Positions 35,633 through 46,119 of a stretch of 64,000 nt of DNA are shown here, one piece after another (position 1 is the stretch's first letter; every line of letters begins with the position of its first letter). The stretch covers positions 128,492,103 through 128,556,102 of the forward strand of contig OY726557.1 of NCBI GenBank assembly GCA_963383645.1, in the 5' to 3' direction. The stretch is from Muscardinus avellanarius (lineage: Eukaryota; Chordata; Mammalia; Rodentia; Gliridae). Under the pieces are notes generated by a model. It was not told the origin of the DNA. It saw only the letters and a list, made by a program, of their open reading frames with translations, and did no database searches. The position numbers and the translations under genes were made by a program.

Positions 35633-36049
35633 TGTTGGGGTGTGTGCATACAGCACTTAAAGGGATGCAGCCTCCCTCGGCCTGAGCGGCCTGCAGGCTA
35701 AGCCTTAGGTAAAGTTTAAGAACTTCCACAGAAAAGGGGCTAAGACGGCGCCTGGAGGAAGTTACGAAGGCGTGGTTTCCCCATTCATTATGGGTGGGGA
35801 GACTGAGTAGTTTTTCCCTTTTTAACTTTAAAGGAGCTTCCGCACGCATGAATGGCTCATGTACTGGCCTGGGATTGGCTGCGAGCTACATGCTGGGACC
35901 GTGAAGAGGTGACATTATATATTGCTTGAAGAAGAATAAACGAGCTCCTGCTTGACTCGGCTCCTGGCTATGTGTGTGTTGCTGTTGTTCGGGGCCGTCA
36001 GCGCTCAACCTTCCTACTCAGCCCCACCGCTGACGGGCTGGACCTGTCA
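35633..36049 (+). mobile_element. solo LTR of a class II (ERVK/IAP-like) endogenous retrovirus
   Basis: A 417-bp GC-richer block beginning TGTTGGGG and ending CTGTCA (TG...CA), flanked by the 6-bp duplication GAACCA (35627-35632 and 36050-36055). Six-bp duplications are typical of class II ERVs. Visible signals: an inverted CCAAT ('gggattggctg') near 35871, a TATA-like 'attatatatt' near 35914 and AATAAA at 35935-35940. No internal viral genes are present, so the provirus collapsed to one LTR by recombination. The host sequence (ancient L1) reads through across the site. Confidence 0.9.
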
Positions 36050-37004
36050 GAACCAGCCTCATATATTTGGGATAAATTCACCTTGCCATGGAGTATAACC
36101 TTCCTGTACATTGTTGAATTTTATTTGCTGACATTTAACTAAGCACTTTTGCATTAAGATTCATGAGGGAAATTAGTGTGTGTTTTTCTTTTTGTAATGT
36201 TTTTATCCATTTGGGTATTAGGGTAATGCTAGTCTCATTGAATAATTTAAAAAGCATTCCCTTTGCCTCTATTTTTTTGGCAGAGATTGTTAAAAATTGT
36301 ATCATTATATTTTTGTTTAAATGTTTGGCAGAATTACCAATGCTTTCTTTTTTAGATGAATTCTATTTCTTTTTTCGAAAGTTATTAGTTATTGATTTAA
36401 TTTCTTCAGTGTATATGGACCTATTTAGATTATTTTCTTTTATGTGAATTTTAGTAGATGATGTCTTTTAAGGAATTGATCTGCTTCATCTAAGTTACTA
36501 AATTTTGTGCAGAGTTATTCTTAATATTCCTCTCTTCTGCTTGCAATGCCAATGGTATTAATAGTGAAGTCTCATCATTTATTTCATATATGAGCAATTT
36601 GTGCTAAGATAGAAATTTATCCATTTGATTAATAGTTTGAAAGATGCAACTTTTAGTTTCATTGATCTTCCCTATTTATTCCCTGTTTTTGTTTCAATTA
36701 TTTTCACTCTGATCATTATTTAATCATCTTTTCTGCTCTCTTTTCCTAATTTTAATAAGATTTGGATTTCTTTTTTAATAAATTTATTACATACTATACA
36801 TTTCCCCCCTAACCACTGAATTTCTGTAATATTTTGAATTTCTTCTCATTTAGCTTAATTCAAAATATTTTAACCTTTTGAGATTTCTTTGACTCTGATA
36901 TAACTTAAAAGTATTTTGTTTAATTTATAAATATCTGTAGATTTCCAAACCATCATTTAATGTCAATTCCTAACTTAATTTCTTTGCGATCTGTAGTGGT
37001 TTAA

Positions 37005-37325
37005 GTTTATAATTTTAATGTTGTAAGCAGTGATTGGTTGCTAAGGAGGGGCCCCTGGGGGTGTAGCTTGGGGATTACATATTCTTCCTCCTCCCCTTGC
37101 TCTCTTTTTCTTGCTTCCAGCCTTCATGATGTTAAAGCCAAGCCTTGTTATCTTCCTCTCTCTGCTTCTAGCTGCCATCCCTAAGCTTTGCAGAAACCAG
37201 CCTTACTCATATAGACTGAACCTAAACTTCCAAAATCTGTGAGAAAATAAATCTTCCTTCCTCAAATTTGTGTGATCAATTGTCTTGGATGATATCAGTG
37301 AGAGTTTCGATGGAGACTTATTGTA
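37005..37325 (+). mobile_element. MaLR-like LTR, nested in the ancient L1
   Basis: Interrupts the L1 between 'tttgcgatctgtagtgg' and 'catgatttctacctctta'. Has LTR-like 3' words: 'ctgaacctaaacttccaaaa', 'tgtgagaaaataaatcttcc', 'caattgtcttggatgata'. Family assignment is by resemblance only. Confidence 0.5.
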
Positions 37326-37461
37326 AGAACATGATTTCTACCTCTTAAATGTGTGAGTGTGCATTTTATGACTTAGCACTGAACATGGTTTATCTATATT
37401 CATGTTCCATGTGCACTTGAGAAGGTAGTTAGCAGCTGCGCGCATGAAAATGCTGTAAATG

Positions 37462-37677
37462 GCCGGGCGTGGTGGCGCATGCTTGTAATCCCCGTGCTTG
37501 GGAGGCAGAGGCAGGAGGATCGTGCAGGTTCAAAGCCAGCCGCGCTGGCTTAAGAGACCCTGTTTCAAAAATATAAAATAGGTCTGGGAGTGTAGCCCAG
37601 AGGTAGAAGGGCTTCCAGGAACCCCAGTACCACAAAAAAGACAAAAAAAATTTTTTAAATAAAAATAAATAAATACA
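37462..37677 (+). mobile_element. B1-dID-type SINE, short-arm form
   Basis: Intact dimer starting 'gccgggcgtggtggcgcat'. Perfect 16-bp target duplication GAAAATGCTGTAAATG at 37446-37461 and 37678-37693. The tail includes TAAA repeats. Confidence 0.96.
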
Positions 37678-38050
37678 GAAAATGCTGTAAATGTCATTTG
37701 GATTGAGATGACATATAATGGTTGACCATGGTCTTACTGATTTTCTGCTTGTTGGTCTATCAATTAACAAAATAATAGTAAATTTGTATATTCCTCTTGT
37801 CCATTTTCAATATGTGAGTTTTTTGTCTCATATATTTCAATGCTATTTTTAGGTGAAAGCACTTTGAAGGTTATGATTTTCTTTTGGGAGACTTGATCTT
37901 TTACCATTATGTAACACTTCTCAATTCATGATAATATTTCTGGTTCTCATGTCTGCTTTGTCTAAAACTACCATAACTATTCCATATTTCTTTTGATTTT
38001 TATTATCATGGTCCTGAATCTTTACATTGGGTTTCTCTTAAACAGTATGG

Positions 38051-38260
38051 GAAAGCTGGGTGTGGTGGCACACACTTGTAATCCCCGCGCTTGGGAGGCT
38101 GAGACAGGAGGATAGCACAGGTTCAAAGCCAGCCTCATCTACTTAGTGAGGCTCTCAGCAATTTAGTGAGATCCTGTTTCCAAATAAAGTATAAAATAGG
38201 TCTGGGAGTATAGCCTGGAGGTAGAAAGCCTCTGGATTCCAACTCCAGTACCACCAAAAA

Positions 38261-38307
<47 letters not shown>

Positions 38308-38326
38308 ACAAATAAATAAATAAATA
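38051..38326 (+). mobile_element. B1-dID-type SINE, intermediate form
   Basis: Long left arm ('ctcatctacttagtgaggct') combined with the derived 'taggtctgggagtatagcc' right arm. The target duplication AAACAGTATGG lies at 38040-38050 and 38327-38337. The tail is a (TAAA)n array. Confidence 0.93.
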
Positions 38327-38328
38327 AA
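38261..38328. repeat. (TAAA)n microsatellite in a SINE tail
   Basis: About 17 TAAA units, one interrupted by CAAA, inside the SINE target duplications. Confidence 0.98.
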
Positions 38329-38525
38329 ACAGTATGGAAGCAAGTCTCTTTTTGGTATACTTTTATCACTCTCATATAAAGTGATTGTTGACATTGCTTA
38401 TTTATATCCATTATGCTTTTGATCATTATTCCTTTTTCCCCTCTATTTATTCTAATTTCTCTGGTTTTAGTTTAGTATTAACTTTTTCTGATATGTTTTT
38501 GGTTTTTGGTTTTTTTCATTTATTT

Positions 38526-38627
38526 TTGTTTGTTTGCTTGTTTGTTTGTTTGTTTGTTTGTTTCATTCCAGTACTACAGATTGAACCCAGAACTTTGTAC
38601 ATGCTAGGAAAGCCTTCAACCACCTGA
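38526..38627 (-). mobile_element. ID-like monomer SINE with (GTTT)n tail
   Basis: 'ccagtactacagattgaacc' and 'tgtacatgctaggaaagcc' are the reverse complement of an ID-type tRNA-derived monomer. The (GTTT)n run at 38526-38563 is its tail. No B1 arm is present. Confidence 0.7.
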
Positions 38628-39235
38628 TATATATTATTAAGTACTCTGAGTCTATCCTCAATCAGTGCTATACATCCCTCCAAAGGAATTGCTAATGACA
38701 GATTCCTCACATTTCCTTCTTCATGTCCCTTGAGATATTGCTACCATCCATTCCACTGTTTCACGTACTAATCACCCAATACAGCATTACTTTTATTACC
38801 TTGAATAAACAATTATCTTTAGATAAATTAATAATAAGAAACATGGAAGGGCTGATTTTGCCTTCATTTATTGTTTTCTCTAACAATCTTGACTTTCTAT
38901 TTCGATCTAGGTTCTCATTCTCAGTTTTTTCATCATTTACCCTAAAGAGCTTTACTTGACATTTCTTTTAAGGGAATTTTCCTGGCAAATTTTGTTTAAC
39001 TTTTAAAGTCTTTATTTTTAATCACATTTTAGGAATCATTTCGCCGTTTTTCACTTTCAACCCTTGAAAGACGTCATGACATTCTTTGTTAGTATGGTTT
39101 TGCTGAGAAGTCCACTTTCTTCCCTTGTCCCTCTATAGGTAAGAAATCTTCACAACCCTTGCGCCCACCAGGCTTCCTTCACGATATTCTCCTGGCCTTT
39201 GGTTTTCTGCAGATTAAATATGATATTTCTAATAA

Positions 39236-39439
39236 AGAGCAGTGGTGCATTCTTGTAATTCCTGTACTTGAGAGGCTGAGACAGGAGGATCACAGGTTTA
39301 GAAACAGACTCAGAAACTTTCATAGAAAGGCACTCAGCAACTTAGCAAGACCTTGTTTCAAAAGAAAAATAAAAGGACTGGGAGGTGTTACTTGAAGGTA
39401 AAATGTCCCTGGGTTTAATTTCCAGTACTGAAAAAAAAA
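39236..39439 (+). mobile_element. B1-dID-type SINE, diverged
   Basis: Left arm 'tggtgcattcttgtaattcc' and right arm 'tgtccctgggtttaatttcc', inserted in the ancient L1, followed by a CA array. Confidence 0.87.
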
Positions 39440-39451
39440 GTACACATACAC

Positions 39452-39453
<2 letters not shown>

Positions 39454-39489
<36 letters not shown>
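39454..39489. repeat. (AC)n microsatellite at a SINE tail
   Basis: About 18 AC units after a short A-rich SINE tail. Confidence 0.97.
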
Positions 39490-39491
<2 letters not shown>

Positions 39492-39975
39492 CTAAATTTG
39501 TTGTTGTTTGTGTTTGTTTGCTCTTTTTCCAGCAGATATTCCCTAAGCTTCCTAGGTCTGTGGCTTACTGCCTATAAATAAGTTTGGAAAAGTGTCAGAC
39601 ATTATTACTTTGTCTCTTCTTGCCATTGTTCTCTCTTCATTCTCTTTCTGGCATTCTAATCACGGACATGTTAACACCTTTTGAATTTTCCTCACAGTTC
39701 TTTAACATTGCTTCATGGTTTTCATTGTTTTCTTTTGGTAGCTCAGTAAAGGAAATTCTGCTGCCCTGTCCTCTGACTCACTGATTTTCTGCTCAACTCT
39801 GCCGTCTATGGAGTAATCCATCAAAGATACATTGTTCTTTCATGTGACAGAATTATTCATTTCCATCATTTTCTGTTGATTCTTTCTCAGTTTTTCTGTG
39901 CTTATATTTCCCATCTCTCCTTTTTCATACTTATATTTTTTTCGTTTGAGTCTTTAACATATTATTACAAATATT

Positions 39976-40203
39976 TTTTTTTATAATTTTGGTGCTGGGG
40001 ATTGAACCCAGGAGCATACTGAGCTATACCCTTGGCCCTATTTTATTTATTTATTTGTTTGCTTGTTTGTTTGTTTTGGAAACAGGATTTCACTAAGTTG
40101 TGAAGGGTCTCACTGAGTGGCTAACTCTGGTCACTAATCTGCAGTCTTCCATTCTCAGTATCCCAAGCCCTGAGATTACAAGCCTGTACACCATGCCTGC
40201 CTC
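39976..40203 (-). mobile_element. B1-dID-type SINE, long-arm form
   Basis: Minus-strand dimer. Right arm 'ggtgctggggattgaaccc'; linker expanded with TTTA/GTTT repeats; left arm 'ctgagattacaagcctgtac'. Inserted in the ORF1 region of the ancient L1. Confidence 0.88.
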
Positions 40204-40620
40204 ATTCATGATTATTTTGAATTTCCCATCTGATACTTTCACTTTTTAATGCTGTTATTGTTGCGTCTAGGTCTGATTCTGAGGCTTGCTTTGTCACTCA
40301 CATCGCATCTTTCTTCAGCTCTTTTCATCCGTTGCAGTCTTTGTGGTTGTTGCTGGAAGCTGGGTATGTCTTACAGAAGAATGGGCATTGATGCAAATTG
40401 GTATGAGCATTTAAAACAGTCAATGCAGTTAATGTGGCTAAGAGTCAGGCGCTGTATGATGCTTGCTGTAGTCATATGTGCCAGAGGCTTCAAAGTCTCC
40501 CTAGTGTCCTGGTCTTTATTTCTTCCCATGTTCTTTTCCTTCCCAACACTGCCTTCTTAGGGCATCTGTGCCAGAGATTCACTGAGAGATTTATTTCAAT
40601 TTAAAACTATGAGTTAATTT

Positions 40621-41119
40621 TCAGTCTCTTCTCATTACTTTTTAGGAACCTGTGTAAAGAAAGGTGAGGTAGTGCTTCTACATAAATTAGAAGCAACTCC
40701 ACTGAATGAACCACCTGGTGCTGAAAATTAAAGTCCTTGTCTTCTTTCTTCAATATTGAACTATAGAAAAGAGAAGATTTAACTCTGATTACTCGTATTC
40801 TCATCCTTAGAGCTTTACAAAAACTATTCCTCTAAGAAGCGTGAAGAAAGGAAGGTAGAGAGTCATTTAACTGCAGAAATACTTAAAGCTACATTCAGCA
40901 ATGGACAAGAGAAAGAGAAAAATTTCTAAAAGTCCATTACTTTCTTTGGGTAGGGTGTTATGAATTAATGCTCTAGCCACTAATATACCAGAAGGCAGCA
41001 GGAGTTTACATGTTGTGCCAGAGAAGACCAATGGACTAGAGGTCAGCCTCTGCATTCATGTGTCCATTCACTCAACTAATACTTATCTACCCAGTGGTTT
41101 CTACTTGGAGACATTCTGT
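40621..41119. other. unrecognised non-coding sequence
   Basis: No supported feature. Confidence 0.5.
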
Positions 41120-41290
41120 GAGGTGTGGTTACTAACTTATCTTGACACTGAACAAACCATTTTGCTTTCTCAAGTTTCAGTTTCTGTAACAGCAAAATAA
41201 AGAGAATTTTATTTGCTCCTATGCCTCATTGGGAGGTTCAAATGAGACAGTGGCTCTGGATGTACTTTGAAAAGTACATAATAACGTGGA
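41120..41290 (+). mobile_element. MIR SINE
   Basis: Sense MIR words: 'tgctttctcaagtttcagtt', 'gtaacagcaaaataaagaga', 'ctcattgggaggttcaaatg', 'actttgaaaagtacataata'. Confidence 0.6.
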
Positions 41291-42010
41291 GTTTTATTTA
41301 TAGAACATTTACATAGACCATGTTTATGTATAAAAGGAGATATTTGAACTACATTTCAAAAGCTTGGCAGGGATTATAATTTTTCATTAGTTTTACTTGT
41401 TTAATTTCTTCCTTTCACAGTACCATCTTCTAAGCTTTTTCACATCAGCTTCCCCATGGGGAAAAGCTCCATTTTCCAGGCTCTGTTTTGTGATCCAGCT
41501 TTTTAGACCTCTTGCTTTAATTTCACAAAAGTGGAGATTTTCTTGCTAGTGTCAAGCATTTTAGGTAGGCAAAATGAACGGTCAATTTGCAGTGCGGATA
41601 GAAAGAGAAGCAAAGAAACTGGCTGAGGTAGTCAAGGGCTTGGACTAGGTGACAATAAACTTCACTCCACTGTAGTCCCCTTCCTGTGAAAAAGCAGGGG
41701 TCCGTTCGATCTGCAGTTAATAACTGCAACATCAAGCCTCAATGCATACCATCCCTGCTTACCAAAGCCATTCACCGTGACTACTGAGCTGTGGCCACCA
41801 TCTCCTTTCTGTGGCATTCTTCCTTGGTTTGTAATAAAGGCATTGCTCAGGAAAGGTGATTCATCAGTATCCACTTCTCCCACATGAAGAGAACTCTCCA
41901 GCCAGAATTCCAAGCCTAATTTCCACCCATTATGATTACAAGAGCAATATGCTGTTCTGCCCGGGGTAGATAAAAAATACAGAGTTGGAGCCTCCGCATG
42001 CTTGCGCGCG
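41291..42010. other. unrecognised non-coding sequence
   Basis: A 185-codon minus-strand frame (42219-41662) spans this and the CT array. Its centre is Arg-Glu repeats from the microsatellite, so it is not credible as a gene. Confidence 0.45.
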
Positions 42011-42015
42011 TTCTC

Positions 42016-42099
<84 letters not shown>

Positions 42100-42125
42100 C
42101 CCTCCCTCTTCCTCTCTCTCTCTCT
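42011..42125. repeat. (CT)n microsatellite
   Basis: About 115 bp of CT dinucleotides with short CCT interruptions; a polypyrimidine mirror repeat with triplex potential. Confidence 0.98.
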
Positions 42126-42970
42126 GTATTATGCTCATGGGATGACTAAGAAATAAATTAATTTCTAAGCACAGCAAATGAAAAGCTGCAAAATGTGTTG
42201 GTTTATCAGAATAGACCAACTCTCTTCCCTCCAGAATCCCAGCTGTCTGTCATGCACAGTTTTCCCACTGGAAGCTGGATGGAGCCTGGCGGTGGTCTGA
42301 CCTCCTGGAGCCTATGCACATATCCTGCTGTCTTCTCATTACAGTTTCCCCCATTGCACTAAAACCCTATAATAGCATGTCTAAATTTTATTAATAATTA
42401 ATAGCATCAATACTCAGGGGGGCAAAAAAAAAAAACCAAAATGGATGAAAAATTGCAAAAAAGAGCCTCTCTTAGAAATACAAAAAGCAATTTTCTATTT
42501 AATTTTTATACCTGAAAATAAAATATCAGGACTCTTTAATGTAGAAGAATTTGAAATGATGATTTACACTAAATAGTGAAATTTGGGAAATAACAAAGAA
42601 GAAAACATGGATAGAAAAGGTCATTTTTATTTTTATAAGCAAAGAAAAGGTCACACATACCCTTTACCCCGTTGTTTTTTTATCCTTCATATTATCTACT
42701 GAAGCTTATTAAAAGGGAGAGATTGAAAAATTCTGGTTCCAACTTTTCTCTTTTCATGGTTGAGACTGAGGATCCACGCCGCAGAACCACATCTTCTGCA
42801 CACTGTAATGAAACAAGTATTAATCTGAAGGAAAAACTAATGACATTTGGTTATGTCAAGGATCCCAGAGTATTTATGGCAAAATAAATACCAGTCCATA
42901 AGGTAAGTAGTAAAATGACAATTGATGATAATAACATTAATTTTTATTAGGTTTTTTTAAGCAGAGCATT
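42126..42970. other. unrecognised non-coding sequence
   Basis: No supported feature; an A12 run lies at 42425. Confidence 0.5.
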
Positions 42971-42974
42971 TCAA

Positions 42975-43155
42975 GGCAGGCATGGTGGCACAGGCCTGTA
43001 ATCTTACTTCCTATGAGGCTAAGACGAGGATCCAGGTTTATGGCCAGCCTCAATAACCTAGCAAGGTCCTCCCCAACTTAGAGAGACCCTATTTTAGTAT
43101 AAAAGATAAAACAGAGCCAGGGGTAGAATTCAGAGGCAGAATTACCAGTACCACA
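42975..43155 (+). mobile_element. B1-dID-type SINE, diverged
   Basis: 'ggcaggcatggtggcacagg' begins the left arm and 'ggggtagaattcagaggcag' lies in the right arm, with small deletions. It abuts the LTR that follows. Confidence 0.85.
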
Positions 43156-43670
43156 GTGTGATGGTTAATCTGGATTGTCAATTTAACTGGAGTATGCAAC
43201 AATGAAGACTATGTGACTTTGGGTGTATTTATGAGATGGTTGGCTTATGTAATGGCAAAATGAAGAGGAAGTCCTGCCCTGAACACAGGCATCACAGTTC
43301 TGCTAGACACAGGACCTGGATAAAAAGAAGGAAGAGATGCATGAACGTTTGTGTCCTTCCTCTTAGGAAAGGACATCTGATCTTGTCCAAGATATCCACC
43401 TTTAGCTATTTGAACTGGACTTTCACCACCATTTTTCTGGAGAGTTTCCTGGCCTTTCCCTCTTGGACTGGAACTGCATTATCAGTTATTCCTATTCTGA
43501 GATTCCAGTTTTTGGACTATTCAACCAGTTGCTGATTCCTCTGGCTCTCCATGTGCAGGTGGCCAGTTGAGATTACACTATTTTGAACTGTAAACTGATT
43601 TGATAAATCTCCTTTTACCTTATGAATATTCAGTGAGTTATGTTTAGTGAACCCTAACAAATACTTAACA
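43156..43670 (+). mobile_element. ERVL-type LTR
   Basis: Starts 'tgtgatggttaatctggatt' and ends 'gtgaaccctaacaaatac', with 'gtgacattatgtg'-like and 'gataaatctccttttacctt' words between. This layout is shared by MLT2/MT2-like ERVL LTRs. A 99-codon frame inside it is accidental. Confidence 0.7.
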
Positions 43671-43774
43671 AAATTAATAATAATAATACCTCAAACATTA
43701 TGACTCTAAAATAATACCATTAAAAATGACTGAAGCTAAACAAAAGAGTAGATTGGGCTATTAAAAATGTGTAT

Positions 43775-44142
43775 TAAAAGCTGGGCATGATGGTGCATGC
43801 TTGTATTTTCAGTGCTTGGGAGATTAAGACAGGAGGATTACAGATTCCAGGCCAGCCTTAGCAACTTATTGAGGCCCTCTGAAACTTATTGAAACCTTGT
43901 TTCAAAAAAATATATATATATAATATATAAAAAATTTATAATATATAATAATTTTATAATATATAATATATAATATATTAACAATAATTTTATAATATAT
44001 ATTAGTTATATAATTTATATATAATTAAAAATTAAAAATATATAATTAAAATATTAATAATAATTTTATTATATATATATTAGGGCTGGGAGTGCAGCTC
44101 AGAGGTAGAATTCTTCTGGGTTCAATCCCAGTACCATCCAAA
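43775..44142 (+). mobile_element. B1-dID-type SINE with expanded linker
   Basis: Left arm 43778-43905 and right arm 44083-44142 ('agggctgggagtgcagctca', 'gttcaatcccagtacc') are separated by 171 bp of AT repeats where the linker is normally about 20 bp. Near-repeats GTATTAAAA before and GTATATTAAAA after suggest a target duplication around the whole unit. Confidence 0.88.
43911..44081. repeat. AT-rich expansion in a SINE linker
   Basis: TATAATATATAA-like words, AT only apart from rare C or G, with many short palindromes. Confidence 0.95.
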
Positions 44143-44149
44143 AAAGTAT

Positions 44150-44775
44150 ATTAAAAACTCAAAATTCATTCATCTCATTAGCAACCACACTATCTCCAGG
44201 AGATCAATAGAAAGGGAGAATTTTCTCTACATTATGGAAATAGAGACATTAAAACCAAACTAAGAATCAGGGCTGCTATTCAGATTAGAACATAGCTTGA
44301 CTGATTATCAGGCAAGAGCTCCTCTCCAAATATCATTGTCCTAATTAAACAGATACACACACACAAAAAGAACTTCTGTTAAATGGCTTGATAATTCCCA
44401 GTCATTCTCAGATGCATAATTGCCAGTTTGGGCTAAACAGATAAAAGACAGTTAAAAAGCATGGGAGTTAGAAAAAGTAACGGCAACAAACAAAACTGAC
44501 CATTTCAGGTGAAGCAGCTGTGTTACGTGAAGTTCATCGGTTTTCACAAGGTCTCCGTAAGGTAGTAATACGATTCCCTTTGTACATCTGAGGAGTGTGA
44601 TACACTAATATCGAAAGTCACGTAAGTATTAAGAGGCCTAAGTAGGATTTGTGCCCATTTATTATTGTTCCAGAACTTATTCCCTCAATCATCACAATGT
44701 ACAGCCTGAGTCCGGGCTGAGTTCACTCATTTGAATGCATTTACATGAGCCCCCTGGCCTGGGTTTTGTTCTCAT
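44150..44775. other. mostly unrecognised sequence
   Basis: A weak antisense MIR-like trace lies at 44545-44655. Nothing else supported. Confidence 0.4.
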
Positions 44776-44791
44776 AAAGAATGTGTTTCTA

Positions 44792-44993
44792 GCCGGGCGT
44801 GGTGGCGCACACTTGTAATCCTGTGCTTGGGAGGTGGAGACAGGAGGATTGCGCAGGTTGGAAGCCAGCTGCACTGGCTTAAGAGACCCTGTTTCCAAAT
44901 TTAAAAAAGTATAAAATAGGTCTGGGAGTGTAGCCAAGAGGTAGAAGGGCTTCCAGGAACCCCAGTACCACCAAAAAAAAAAAAAAAAAAAAA
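44792..44993 (+). mobile_element. B1-dID-type SINE, short-arm form
   Basis: Complete dimer with an A23-class tail. Perfect 16-bp target duplication AAAGAATGTGTTTCTA at 44776-44791 and 44994-45009. One of the youngest-looking copies. Confidence 0.96.
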
Positions 44994-45044
44994 AAAGAAT
45001 GTGTTTCTAGAAAACATTCTCCTACATGAAAGTAGGAAGATATA

Positions 45045-45346
45045 TATTGTACTGGGCATTGAGCTCAGTGACATTCTATCTCCCAGCTATACCTCTTGCC
45101 CTTTTTTATTTTGGGGTTTGTTTTGAAATGGTGTCTTGCCAAGTTGCTGAGGTTGCCCTTGATCCTGTGATTCTTCTGTCTTTGCCTCCCAAATACTAGG
45201 ATTACAGGCATGAACCACCATGCTGTATTTTGGGGTTTGTTTTGAAATGGTGTCTTGCCAAGTTGCTGAGGTTGCCCTTGATCCTGTGATTCTTCTGTCT
45301 CTGCCTCCCAAATACTAGGATTACAGGCATGAACCACCATGCTGGG
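45045..45346 (-). mobile_element. B1-dID-type SINE with duplicated left arm
   Basis: Right-arm remnant ('tgggcattgagctcagtgac') then two tandem copies of the left arm on the minus strand. See the repeat entry for the duplication. Confidence 0.88.
45107..45344 (-). repeat. 119-bp tandem duplication of a SINE left arm
   Basis: Copies 45107-45225 and 45226-45344 are identical except for one base ('ctgtctttgcctc' versus 'ctgtctctgcctc'). The SINE itself is well diverged, so the duplication is much younger than the insertion. Confidence 0.96.
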
Positions 45347-45357
45347 CTATATATTTG

Positions 45358-45360
<3 letters not shown>

Positions 45361-45403
<43 letters not shown>
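45361..45403. repeat. (GT)n microsatellite
   Basis: About 21 GT units, at the tail side of the following minus-strand SINE. Confidence 0.98.
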
Positions 45404-45404
<1 letters not shown>

Positions 45405-45546
45405 AACTGGGGTTCCTGGAAGCCCTTCTATCTCCGGGCTACACTCTCAGACCTATTTGATACTTTTTATTTGGAAACAGGGTCTCTTAAGCCAGCACGG
45501 CTGACTTCGAACCTGCGCTATCCTCCTGTCTCTGCCTCCCAAGCGC
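45404..45546 (-). mobile_element. B1-dID-type SINE, 5' truncated
   Basis: Minus-strand right arm, linker and most of a short left arm, stopping at 'cctcccaagcgc'. The first 30 or so bases of the element are missing. Confidence 0.92.
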
Positions 45547-45667
45547 CTTTAAAAGCATTTTGACCTGTCAGGAATAATGGCACAAAAGCATTCTGTTAGA
45601 AGTGATGATTTCACTAAGGATTCTGGATTACTATTCCTAGATAGGCAAAAGCTCCATAAAAGGAGCC

Positions 45668-46119
45668 TATAGTTTGGATCTGCAATGTCCCTCAAAGGCT
45701 CATGCACTGAAGGCTTGGTCCTTGGGGCAGCAATGTTCAGGGGTGGGGCTTTGAGAAGTGACTGGTCCATGAGACGCTGATCTCATCAATGAATGAGCTC
45801 ATCAATGAATAGACTATTGGGGGCTGATGAAAACTGTAGGAGGTGGGGCCTACTTGGAGGAAGTAGGTCCCTGGGGCCAAGGTCTGAAAGGATATCTTGT
45901 TCTTTGGTTCGTTCCCTCCCCCATCCCCGTCCTGTCTTAGAGAGGTGAGCAGCCCCCTTGCCATGTGCCACCATGATGGCTTCTCCTCACCACAGGCCCA
46001 AGCAATTTAAGTCAATGACTATGGACTAAAATCTTTGAAAGGAAAAAAAGGCTTTCTTCCTTTTAAATTGTTTTTCTCAGGTATTTTATAGCAGCAGCGA
46101 TGTAAATGTAATTAACACA
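45668..46119 (+). mobile_element. ORR1/MST-like MaLR LTR
   Basis: Sense landmarks: 'agtttggatctgcaatgtcc', 'aaggcttggtccttggggca', 'aggaggtggggcctacttgg', 'caccacaggcccaagcaa', 'tttctcaggtattttatagc', 'gtaattaacacacc'. It runs opposite to the copies at 14334 and 29985. Confidence 0.8.

Larger units (their letters stand above)
30965..40620 (-). mobile_element. ancient near-full-length L1, antisense, heavily nested
   Basis: The whole block reads as reverse-complement L1M-type sequence in the right order: 3' end (30965-31965, 'gtagatataccacagtttgt'), ORF2 (32633-32711 and 34563-38960, 'ggtattagggtaatgctagt', 'tgttccatgtgcacttgaga'), then ORF1/5' sequence (38960-40620, 'aggtctgattctgaggcttg'). 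Later insertions split it: an L1 fragment, an internally deleted L1, a solo LTR, a MaLR-like LTR and SINEs. All frames are destroyed. Confidence 0.85.

Noticed and set aside
35589..35849. 86-codon minus-strand frame over the solo LTR
   Set aside because: LTRs of this class do not code here; the frame is antisense and crosses the LTR boundary.
41662..42219. 185-codon minus-strand frame, longest in the window
   Set aside because: Its core is Arg-Glu repeats from the (CT)n array; the flanks show no known domain.
45361..45563. Short coding frames containing ALPPGYTP or ETGSLKPA-like words, seen at many places
   Set aside because: These words recur because they are translations of the SINE; none is a gene.
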